A stretch of 64,000 nt of DNA from Nannobrachium achirus (taxonomy: Eukaryota > Chordata > Actinopteri > Myctophiformes > Myctophidae). Every line of letters begins with the position of its first letter. The first letter of the stretch is position 1. The notes beneath the pieces were generated by a model. The model saw only the letters and a list, made by a program, of their open reading frames with translations, was not told where the DNA came from and did no database searches. The stretch is taken from positions 71,447,980 through 71,511,979 of the forward strand of contig OY997643.1 in NCBI GenBank assembly GCA_963921795.1, given 5' to 3'. The translations under genes and the position numbers were made by a program. Of this stretch, positions 13,801 to 23,901 are shown in pieces.

Positions 13801-16800
13801 CCTAACCCTAGCCCTATCCCTAGCCCTATCCCTATCCCTAGCCCTCAGGTCCAGTTCCATGGTATTAGTAGTTATTAACCCTATCCCTAGCCCTCAGGTC
13901 CAGTTACATGGTATTAGTAGTTATTAACCCTAGCCCTAACCCTAGCCCTATCCCTAGCCCTAGCCCTATCCCTAGCCCTATCCCTAGCCCTCAGGTCCAG
14001 TTCCATGGTTTTAGTAGTTATTAACCCTATCCCTAGCCCTAGCCCTCAGGTCCAGTTACATGGTATTAGTAGTTATTAACCCTAGCCCTAACCCTAGCCC
14101 TATCCCTAGCCCTAGCCCTATCCCTAGCCCTATCCCAAGCCCTCAGGTCCAGTTACATGGTATTAGTAGTTATTAACCCTAGCCCTAACCCTAGCCCTAT
14201 CCCTAGCCCTAGCCCTAACTCTAGCCCTATCCCTAGCCCTCAGGTCCAGTTCCATGGTATTAGCAGTTATTAACCCTATCCCTAGCCCTAGCCCTCAGGT
14301 CCAGTTACATGGTATTAGTAGTTATTAACCCTAGCCCTAACCCTAGCCCTATCCCTAGCCCTAGCCCTATCCCTAACCCTAGCCCTCAGGTCCAGTTCCA
14401 TGGTATTAGTAGTTATTAACCCTATCCCTAGCCCTCAGGTCCAGTTACATGGTATTAGTAGTTATTAACCCTAGCCCTAACCCTAGCCCTATCCCTAGCC
14501 CTAGCCCTAGCCCTATCCCTAGCCCTAGCCCTATCCCTAGCCCTCAGGTCCAGTTCCATGGTATTAGTATTTATTAACCCTATCCCTAGCCCTAGCCCTC
14601 AGGTCCAGTTACATGGTATTAGTAGTTATTAACCCTAGCCCTAACCCTAGCCCTATCCCTAGCCCTATCCCTATCCCTAGCCCTCAGGTCCAGTTCCATG
14701 GTATTAGTAGTTATTAACCCTATCCCTAGCCCTCAGGTCCAGTTACATGGTATTAGTAGTTATTAACCCTAGCCCTAACCCTAGCCCTATCCCTAGCCCT
14801 ATCCCTATCCCTAGCCCTCAGGTCCAGTTCCATGGTATTAGTAGTTATTAACCCTATCCCTAGCCCTCAGGTCCAGTTACATGGTATTAGTAGTTATTAA
14901 CCCTAGCCCTAACCCTAGCCCTATCCCTATCCCTAGCCCTATCCCTAGCCCTATCCCTAGCCCTCAGGTCCAGTTCCATGGTTTTAGTAGTTATTAACCC
15001 TATCCCTAGCCCTAGCCCTCAGGTCCAGTTACATGGTATTAGTAGTTATTAACCCTAGCCCTAACCCTAGCCCTATCCCTAGCCCTAGCCCTATCCCTAG
15101 CCCTATCCCTAGCCCTCAGGTCCAGTTACATGGTATTAGTAGTTATTAACCCTAGCCCTAACCCTAGCCCTATCCCTAGCCCTAGCCCTAACCCTAGCCC
15201 TATCCCTAGCCCTCAGGTCCAGTTCCATGGTATTAGCAGTTATTAACCCTATCCCTAGCCCTAGCCCTCAGGTCCAGTTACATGGTATTAGTAGTTATTA
15301 ACCCTAGCCCTAGCCCTAGCCCTATCCCTAGCCCTAGCCCTATCCCTATCCCTAGCCCTCAGGTCCAGTTCCATGGTATTAGTAGTTATTAACCCTATCC
15401 CTAGCCCTCAGGTCCAGTTACATGGTATTAGTAGTTATTAACCCTAGCCCTAACCCTAGCCCTATCCCTAGCCCTAGCCCTATCCCTAGCCCTATCCCTA
15501 GCCCTCAGGTCCAGTTCCATGGTATTAGTAGTTATTAACCCTATCCCTAGCCCTATCCCTAGCCCTCAGGTCCAGTTACATGGTATTAGTAGTTATTAAC
15601 CCTAGCCCTAACCCTAGCCCTATCCCTAGCCCTAGCCCTATCCCTAGCCCTATCCCTAGCCCTCAGATCCAGTTCCATGGTATTAGTAGTTATTAACCCT
15701 AGCCCTAACCCTCGCCCTATCCCTAGCCCTAGCCCTATCCCTAGCCCTATCCCTAGCCCTCAGGTCCAGTTCCATGGTATTAACCATGGTAGTATCCATT
15801 AACCCTATCCCTAGCCCTAGCCCTCAGGTCCAGTTACATGGTATTAGTAGTTATTAACCCTAGCCCTAACCCTAGCCCTATCCCTAGCCCTAGCCCTATC
15901 CCTAGCCCTATCCCTAGCCCTCAGGTCCAGTTCCATGGTATTATTAGTTATTAACCCTATCCCTAGCCCTAGCCCTCAGGTCCCTAGCCCTAACCCTAGC
16001 CCTATCCCTAGCCCTAGCCCTATCCCTAGCCCTATCCCCAGCCCTCAGGTCCAGTTCCATGGTATTAGTAGTTATTAACCCTATCCCTAGCCCTAGCCCT
16101 CAGGTCCAGTTACATGGTATTAGTAGTTATTAACCCTAGCCCTAACCCTAGCCCTATCCCTAGCCCTAGCCCTATCCCTAGCCCTATCCCTAGCCCTCAG
16201 GTCCAGTTCCATGGTATTAGTAGTTATTATCCCTATCCCTAGCCCTAGCCCTCAGGTCCAGTTCCATGGTATTAGTAGTTATTAACCCTATCCCTAGCCC
16301 TAGCCCTCAGGTCCAGTTACATGGTATTAGTAGTTATAAACCCTAGCCCTAACCCTAGCCCTATCCCTAGCCCTATCCCTATCCCTAGCCCTCAGGTCCA
16401 GTTCCATGGTATTAGTAGTTATTAACCCTATCCCTAGCCCTCAGGTCCAGTTACATGGTATTAGTAGTTATTAACCCTAGCCCTAACCCTAGCCCTATCC
16501 CTAGCCCTAGCCCTATCCCTAGCCCTATCCCTAGCCCTCAGGTCCAGTTCCATGGTATTAGTAGTTATTAACCCTATCCCTAGCCCTAGCCCTAGCCCTC
16601 AGGTCCAGTTACATGGTATTAGTAGTTATTAACCCTAGCCCTAACCCTAGCCCTATCCCTAGCCCTATCCCTAGCCCTCAGGTCCAGTTCCATGGTATTA
16701 GTAGTTATTAACCCTAGCCCTAACCCTCGCCCTATCCCTAGCCCTAGCCCTATCCCTAGCCCTATCCCTAGCCCTCAGGTCCAGTTCCATGGTATTAACC

Positions 16801-19800
16801 ATGGTAGTATCCATTAACCCTATCCCTAGCCCTAGCCCTCAGGTCCAGTTACATGGTATTAGTAGTTATTAACCCTAGCCCTAACCCTAGCCCTATCCCT
16901 AGCCCTAGCCCTATCCCTAGCCCTATCCCTAGCCCTCAGGTCCAGTTCCATGGTATTATTAGTTATTAACCCTATCCCTAGCCCTAGCCCTCAGGTCCCT
17001 AGCCCTAGCCCTAACCCTAACCCTAGCCCTATCCCTAGCCCTAGCCCTATCCCTAGCCCTATCCCTAGCCCTCAGGTCCAGTTCCATGGTATTAGTAGTT
17101 ATTAACCCTATCCCTAGCCCTAGCCCTCAGGTCCAGTTACATGGTATTAGTAGTTATTAACCCTAGCCCTAACCCTAGCCCTATCCCTAGCCCTAGCCCT
17201 ATCCCTAGCCCTCAGGTCCAGTTCCATGGTATTAGTATTTATTAACCCTATCCCTAGCCCTAGCCCTCAGGTCCAGTTACATGGTATTAGTAGTTATTAA
17301 CCCTAGCCCTAACCCTAGCCCTATCCCTAGCCCTATCCCTATCCCTAGCCCTCAGGTCCAGTTCCATGGTATTAGTAGTTATTAACCCTATCCCTAGCCC
17401 TCAGGTCCAGTTACATGGTATTAGTAGTTATTAACCCTAGCCCTAACCCTAGCCCTATCCCTAGCCCTAGCCCTATCCCTAGCCCTATCCCTAGCCCTCA
17501 GGTCCAGTTCCATGGTTTTAGTAGTTATTAACCCTATCCCTAGCCCTAGCCCTCAGGTCCAGTTACATGTTATTAGTAGTTATTAACCCTAGCCCTAACC
17601 CTAGCCCTATCCCTAGCCCTAGCCCTATCCCTAGCCCTATCCCTAGCCCTCAGGTCCAGTTACATGGTATTAGTAGTTATTAACCCTAGCCCTAACCCTA
17701 GCCCTATCCCTAGCCCTAGCCCTAACCCTAGCCCTATCCCTAGCCCTCAGGTCCAGTTCCATGGTATTAGCAGTTATTAACCCTATCCCTAGCCCTAGCC
17801 CTCAGGTCCCTAGCCCTAGCCCTAACCCTAACCCTAGCCCTATCCCTAGCCCTAGCCCTATCCCTAGCCCTATCCCTAGCCCTCAGGTCCAGTTCCATGG
17901 TATTAGTAGTTATTAACCCTATCCCTAGCCCTAGCCCTCAGGTCCAGTTACATGGTATTAGTAGTTATTAACCCTAGCCCTAACCCTAGCCCTATCCCTA
18001 GCCCTAGCCCTATCCCTATCCCTAGCCCTCAGGTCCAGTTCCATGGTATTAGTAGTTATTAACCCTATCCCTAGCCCTAGCCCTCAGGTCCAGTTACATG
18101 GTATTAGTAGTTATTAACCCTAGCCCTAACCCTAGCCCTATCCCTAGCCCTATCCCTATCCCTAGCCCTCAGGTCCAGTTCCATGGTATTAGTAGTTATT
18201 AACCCTATCCCTAGCCCTCAGGTCCAGTTACATGGTATTAGTAGTTATTAACCCTAGCCCTAACCCTAGCCCTATCCCTAGCCCTAGCCCTATCCCTAGC
18301 CCTATCCCTAGCCCTCAGGTCCAGTTCCATGGTTTTAGTAGTTATTAACCCTATCCCTAGCCCTAGCCCTCAGGTCCAGTTACATGGTATTAGTAGTTAT
18401 TAACCCTAGCCCTAACCCTAGCCCTATCCCTAGCCCTAGCCCTATCCCTAGCCCTATCCCTAGCCCTCAGGTCCAGTTACATGGTATTAGTAGTTATTAA
18501 CCCTAGCCCTAACCCTAGCCCTATCCCTAGCCCTAGCCCTAACCCTAGCCCTATCCCTAGCCCTCAGGTCCAGTTCCATGGTATTAGCAGTTATTAACCC
18601 TATCCCTAGCCCTAGCCCTCAGGTCCAGTTACATGGTATTAGTAGTTATTAACCCTAGCCCTAACCCTAGCCCTATCCCTAGCCCTAGCCCTATCCCTAA
18701 CCCTTGCCCTCAGGTCCAGTTCCATGGTATTAGTAGTTATTAACCCTATCCCTAGCCCTCAGGTCCAGTTACATGGTATTAGTAGTTATTAACCCTAGCC
18801 CTAACCCTAGCCCTATCCCTAGCCCTAGCCCTATCCCTAGCCCTATCCCTAGCCCTCAGGTCCAGTTCCATGGTATTAGTAGTTATTAACCCTATCCCTA
18901 GCCCTAGCCCTAGCCCTCAGGTCCAGTTACATGGTATTAGTAGTTATTAACCCTAGCCCTAACCCTAGCCCTATCCCTAGCCCTATCCCTAGCCCTCAGG
19001 TCCAGTTCCATGGTATTAGTAGTTATTAACCCTAGCCCTAACCCTCGCCCTATCCCTAGCCCTAGCCCTATCCCTAGCCCTATCCCTAGCCCTCAGGTCC
19101 AGTTCCATGGTATTAACCATGGTAGTATCCATTAACCCTATCCCTAGCCCTAGCCCTCAGGTCCAGTTACATGGTATTAGTAGTTATTAACCCTAGCCCT
19201 AACCCTAGCCCTATCCCTAGCCCTAGCCCTATCCCTAGCCCTATCCCTAGCCCTCAGGTCCAGTTCCATGGTATTATTAGTTATTAACCCTATCCCTAGC
19301 CCTAGCCATCAGGTCCCTAGCCCTAGCCCTAACCCTAACCCTAGCCCTATCCCTAGCCCTAGCCCTATCCCTAGCCCTATCCCTAGCCCTCAGGTCCAGT
19401 TCCATGGTATTAGTAGTTATTAACCCTATCCCTAGCCCTAGCCCTCAGGTCCCTAGCCCTAGCCCTAACCCTAACCCTAGCCCTAGCCCTAGCCCTATCC
19501 CTAGCCCTATCCCTAGCCCTCAGGTCCAGTTCCATGGTATTAGTAGTTATTAACCCTATCCCTAGCCCTAGCCCTCAGGTCCAGTTACATGGTATTAGTA
19601 GTTATTAACCCTAGCCCTAACCCTAGCCCTATCCCTAGCCCTAGCCCTATCCCTATCCCTAGCCCTCAGGTCCAGTTCCATGGTATTAGTAGTTATTAAC
19701 CCTATCCCTAGCCCTCAGGTCCAGTTCCATGGTATTAGTAGTTATTAACCCTATCCCTAGCCCTAGCCCTAGCCCTCAGGTCCAGTTACATGGTATTAGT

Positions 19801-21070
19801 AGTTATTAACCCTAGCCCTAACCCTAGCCCTATCCCTAGCCCTAGCCCTATCCCTAGCCCTATCCCTAGCCCTCAGGTCCAGTTCCATGGTATTAGTAGT
19901 TATTAACCCTAGCCCTAACCCTCGCCCTATCCCTAGCCCTAGCCCTATCCCTAGCCCTATCCCTAGCCCTCAGGTCCAGTTCCATGGTATTAACCATGGT
20001 AGTATCCATTAACCCTATCCCTAGCCCTAGCCCTCAGGTCCAGTTACATGGTATTAGTAGTTATTAACCCTAGCCCTAACCCTAGCCCTATCCCTAGCCC
20101 TAGCCCTATCCCTAGCCCTATCCCTAGCCCTCAGGTCCAGTTCCATGGTATTATTAGTTATTAACCCTATCCCTAGCCCTAGCCCTCAGGTCCCTAGCCC
20201 TAGCCCTAACCCTAACCCTAGCCCTATCCCTATCCCTAGCCCTAGCCCTATCCCTAGCCCTATCCCTAGCCCTCAGGTCCAGTTCCATGGTATTAGTAGT
20301 TATTAACCCTATCCCTAGCCCTAGCCCTCAGGTCCAGTTACATGGTATTAGTAGTTATTAACCCTAGCCCTATCCCTAGCCCTAGCCCTATCCCTAGCCC
20401 TATCCCTAGCCCTCAGGTCCAGTTCCATGGTATTAGTAGTTATTATCCCTATCCCTAGCCCTAGCCCTCAGGTCCAGTTCCATGGTATTAGTAGTTATTA
20501 ACCCTATCCCTAGCCCTAGCCCTCAGGTCCAGTTACATGGTATTAGTAGTTATAAACCCTAGCCCTAACCCTAGCCCTATCCCTAGCCCTAGCCCTATCC
20601 CTAGCCCTATCCCTAGCCCTCAGGTCCAGTTCCATGGTATTAGTAGTTATTAACCCTATCCCTAGCCCTAGCCCTCAGGTCCAGTTACATGGTATTAGTA
20701 GTTATTAACCCTAGCCCTAACCCTAGCCCTAACCCTAGCCCTATCCCTAGCCCTAGCCCTATCCCTAGCCCTATCCCTAGCCCTCAGGTCCAGTTCCATG
20801 GTATTAGTAGTTATTAACCCTATCCCTAGCCCTAGCCCTCAGGTCCAGTTACATGGTATTAGTAGTTATTAACCCTTGCCCTAACCCTAACCCTAGCCCT
20901 ATCCCTAGCCCTAGCCCTATCCCTAGCCCTATCCCTAGCCCTCAGGTCCAGTTCCATGGTATTAGTAGTTATTAACCCTATCCCTAGCCCTAGCCCTCAG
21001 GTCCAGTTACATGGTATTAGTAGTTATTAACCCTAGCCCTAACCCTAGCCCTATCCCTAGCCCTAGCCCT
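1840..21070. repeat. Telomere-like higher-order satellite, about 19.2 kb
   Basis: Runs of CCCTAA, CCCTAG and CCCTAT hexamers alternate with a roughly 30-bp spacer (CAGGTCCAGTT, C or A, CATGG, TATTAGTAGTTATTAA). Short and long hexamer runs alternate, giving a basic dimer of about 150 bp. Higher-order periodicity is visible: the rare spacer variant ATGGTTTTAG occurs at 5334 and 6398, and at 8423, 9487 and 10551, all exactly 1064 bp apart. An upstream set repeats every 955 bp (ATGGTTTTAG at 3150 and 4105; CCAGTACCAT at 3501 and 4456). A further variant, TATTAACCATGGTAGTATCC, marks units near 15.8, 16.8, 19.1 and 20.0 kb. No coding potential. Confidence 0.95.
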
Positions 21071-21275
21071 ATTTTTTTTTCTCAAATGTTTTTTTCTCAA
21101 TTTTTTTTTCTCATTTTTTTTTCTCAAAATTCTTTTTTTCTCAAAAAATTTTTTTTTCTTAAATTTTTTTTTCTCAAAATTTTTTTTTTCTCAAAACATT
21201 TTTTTTCTCAAAAATGTTTTTTTCTCAAAATTTTTTTTCTCAATTTTTTTTCTCAAAAATTTTTTTTTCTCAAAA
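21071..21275. repeat. T-rich minisatellite, second block
   Basis: Same T-run/CTCAA unit as 715-1460. It joins the satellite abruptly after CCCTAGCCCTA. Its presence at both edges suggests that the satellite lies between two direct copies of the same terminal module. Confidence 0.9.
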
Positions 21276-21515
21276 AAAAAAAACTGTCGTTAAAGTGCGA
21301 CCCGTGATAACGGCCGAAAATGCGCCAAAACGCCACTAATTAGTCGAAATGGCTGTGGGTGGTGTCATATGAAGAACCATAATGTTAAAGCTTATGCAAA
21401 AAATGCTAATGTAAAAAAATGTAACGCTAATGCTAACACCAACCGCTACACAAGGTTGCACAGACTTAGCGAGCTGCAGGCACACTTAAAATTTCTTGGA
21501 AATTTTCTTTTCTAG
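21276..21515 (+). repeat. Right-terminal module of the Helentron-like insertion
   Basis: Contains ACTGTCGTTAAAGTGCGACC, TAACGCTAATGCTAACACC and CGAGCTGCAGGCACACTT, all shared with 1457-1811, then the 8-bp hairpin at 21488-21506 and CTAG at 21512-21515. Compared with the internal copy, the middle part is replaced by a shorter segment (about 21356-21420). Confidence 0.75.
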
Positions 21516-21540
21516 TTATAATTTACGTTACACATGTCTA

Positions 21541-21554
<14 letters not shown>

Positions 21555-21609
<55 letters not shown>
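21555..21609. repeat. (GT)n microsatellite abutting a splice acceptor
   Basis: About 27 GT units running to within two bases of the exon that starts at 21612. The acceptor AG is 21610-21611. In copy 2 the array is longer (37116-37198). The usual polypyrimidine tract is only the short TCTCTCTC run upstream of the array. Confidence 0.95.
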
Positions 21610-21611
<2 letters not shown>

Positions 21612-23704
21612 GTGAATCCAAATCTAGAAAGGGGGCTAAAAAGGAGGCTATTTGCTACTTCCTACTCTGTGACATGGGACAATGTCCAGGTATGTTGAAA
21701 ATGCAACACATGATGAACTCCTTTCATTTGAAAACCAAATACTCTTTTTTACATGCAAAATGAAATGCATAGCCTAAAGATTTTGTTCTCCAGTTAGATT
21801 ATTATCTCCTAAGAAATCATTTATTTTTTATTTTTTGTTTGATTGATAGCTACCAAACCGGTATTTTTGTTAGAACAAAGGCAGGATATATAGGCTTATA
21901 AAATAGTCTCATAGTCCCTCTTATTGTGCCCAGATACCTGTCCTCTCCAGATACCTGAACTCTACCCATGTTCAGCTTGAATAGATGTGTAATAATGAGC
22001 TGGAGTAACTGTAAACACCTACAGTATGTTAGTTTTTAAGGCTTTTACCAGCAGTGTTGCATACACCCTTAGCTCACACTCTAGTACAGTTGCTTTATTA
22101 GTAGAGTGCAAAGATCATTGTGCATTTCATGTTACTTAATACTGACATACTACATGTTTTGCTTGTGTTCCCAAGATGTTTGTGCATGGCAAACACCAGA
22201 CCAAGGATCATGCAAATAAGTTCCTGCTATTTGCCTTGACCTTCGCACACCTAAACAAGGTGAACTTCAGCTACCTACCTGGTGCAGGATGCCGAGCCAT
22301 TGAGGTCCATCCAAGCAAACTTCTGCCTACAGTACAGGTGAAATAAATATTTTAATTAATTTTCTATTAATGTTTAATATACAGTCTATACACACACACA
22401 CACACACGCACACGCACACGCACACGCACACGCACACACACACTACAATATATTTTTACCCCTCTATATTTTTAAGGTTTTTGATCGACTGAGAAAACGG
22501 ATGGTGATCTTGGTCATGAGAATTCTGGTTGCTAACCTGACTGCACTGTCCAAGATCAATCAGAGGGTGGAACAGCATATTCCACACGCCTTCACAAAGG
22601 AAATGAACACCAAAAGCAACATTGTAAGTTAAACTTTTCTGATAAAAATATCATGCATATAATAATATAAGTTGAATCAGCAAAATTAAGTCTTTTCATT
22701 TTATGCTTCAAAGGCCAACCTAGGTGTGGTGTCAGCCGACCCCAGCTCAAATGCAGGATGCATTGATATAATGAGGTTCCTACATGAATTTGTGCCTGTG
22801 GTCGATGGGGAGCCGTTGCCCATACTCTGCTGTGGTGATGGTCTAAGTGTGGATCGCATGATAAACTGCAAGCAGATGACGAATGGTGGCCGGACTCCTT
22901 GTCAACGGTTAGATGGACTAATCCCTACACCGCAGGAATTTCACAAGGAGATGCTGCTTCTACAGGTAAATTCTATTAAATTAAAAAATATTTACAGGTG
23001 ATGTGAATGCTTTTTCTGCATGAAATTATAATTAGCTATGCTCTATGTATTGATACTCAGTAGTACACATTATTAAAGACACAGTCTGTGTACTGTCCAA
23101 AATGTAGTTTTTGCATGCATGCACTTTTTCAGTGACATTAACCTAAGTGCACATTACTAATGTTTGTTTTTCTTACATAAAATAGGACAGTATGGATATA
23201 CTGTATAAACCTGCCAGTGAGTGTGCAAGAGGGACCATTGCACAACTGAAAAACTACTTCAGTCACAGGTCTCTGAAGAAGAACGTGTATGCCAATTTCC
23301 AGCATGCTTGGGACATGATGGAAGTGAGTATCAGTACTGAAATGGAACATCAATGAATTCTATTACTTAAACAGGAAAACCATATCTTATTGCATATATG
23401 TTGATTCAGTAATCTAATGTCATGTATTTCCCCCCTTATCTTTTTTTAAAGTTTTCTACTGCTGCATACGTTACTCTGCTGGCCACAACATTTTGTGACC
23501 TGAGTACGGTAGCAGATGTTCCTGAAAATCTGCCCAATCGGCAGGTTGACCAAGTCATCTGGCTTGAAGCCCTTGCCAACAGGATTGTAGACTACTCCTG
23601 GATGCCTCCCAAACAAGAACAGATTAACCTGGCTGCAGCTTCTGCTGCCAGTCCTGTGCCAAAGTCAGAGAAAGACTTCTTCCTTCACTGCCACTGCCAA
23701 GAGG
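21612..23704 (+). CDS. DUF6589-like gene, copy 1, exons B-G (partial)
   Basis: Six exons are visible by splice sites and frame: B 21612-21689, C 22176-22337, D 22477-22623, E 22714-22965, F 23186-23323 and G 23452-23704. B to F join in phase 0. Key motifs are TWDNVQ at the end of B, MFVHGKHQTKDHANKF at the start of C, CCGDGLSVDR in E and LDGLIPTPQEFHKEMLLLQ closing E. Order and spacing resemble the DUF6589 family as I know it, a domain found in many fish and fungal repeat-borne genes and suspected to be transposase-like. The paired D residues (WDN, GDG) could be catalytic, but that is inference. Exon A of this copy lies upstream of the window. The 21.5-kb insertion occupies the A-B intron and a LINE follows exon G. 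Each exon is nearly identical to copy 2; exon G differs by three amino acids (A/S, A/D, D/V). Confidence 0.65.
22390..22442. repeat. (CA)n microsatellite with CACG interruptions
   Basis: It lies in the intron between exons C and D. Copy 2 has an uninterrupted and longer (CA)n at the same place (37973-38042). Confidence 0.95.
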
Positions 23705-23901
23705 GTATTACCACCCACACACAATTCAATTCAATTCAAGGGGCTTTATTGGCATGAGAAAACATACGTTTACATTGCCAAAGCAGAAGTGTACACAATA
23801 CAATACAATACAGTACAATCAGAACAGAATATATACAGGTGAAAACAGTTTTCATGCATCACGGTAACGTGCAGGCAGAGCAGTGATATATACAATGGTT
23901 T

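Larger units (their letters stand above)
43..21515 (+). mobile_element. Helentron-like (HINE-type) insertion carrying a giant satellite
   Basis: Comparison with the empty site at 37079-37082 places this insertion in an intron. The left end begins TTAAGTGTGCCTGC (43-56). The perfect inverted copy GCAGGCACACTTAA lies at 21476-21489, not at the extreme right end. It is followed by a perfect 8-bp hairpin (AAAATTTC, loop TTG, GAAATTTT; 21488-21506) and then CTAG at 21512-21515 and a T. Asymmetric subterminal inverted repeats, a 3' hairpin, a CTAG end, no convincing target duplication and a tandem-repeat core are the published hallmarks of Helentrons and their non-autonomous HINE/DINE relatives. 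No Rep/helicase ORF is present, so it would be non-autonomous. TTA occurs on both sides (43-45 and 21516-21518), so a 3-bp TTA duplication, as in Harbinger elements, is the main alternative; but the extreme ends are not inverted repeats of each other, which argues against it. Confidence 0.6.

Noticed and set aside
1840-21070. A true chromosome end
   Set aside because: Perfect CCCTAA runs are short, spacers intervene, and unique genic sequence follows on the right and intron sequence precedes on the left.
1840-21070. A CRISPR array (regular repeats with a conserved spacer-like unit)
   Set aside because: The intervening pieces are hexamer repeats rather than unique spacers, no cas genes are present, and the context is eukaryotic.
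43-21518. Interpretation as a piggyBac element (TTAA at 43-46 and 21486-21489 with 10-bp inverted repeats)
   Set aside because: The 26 bases after the right TTAA also occur after the internal module (1812-1839) and are absent from the empty site, so they belong to the element.
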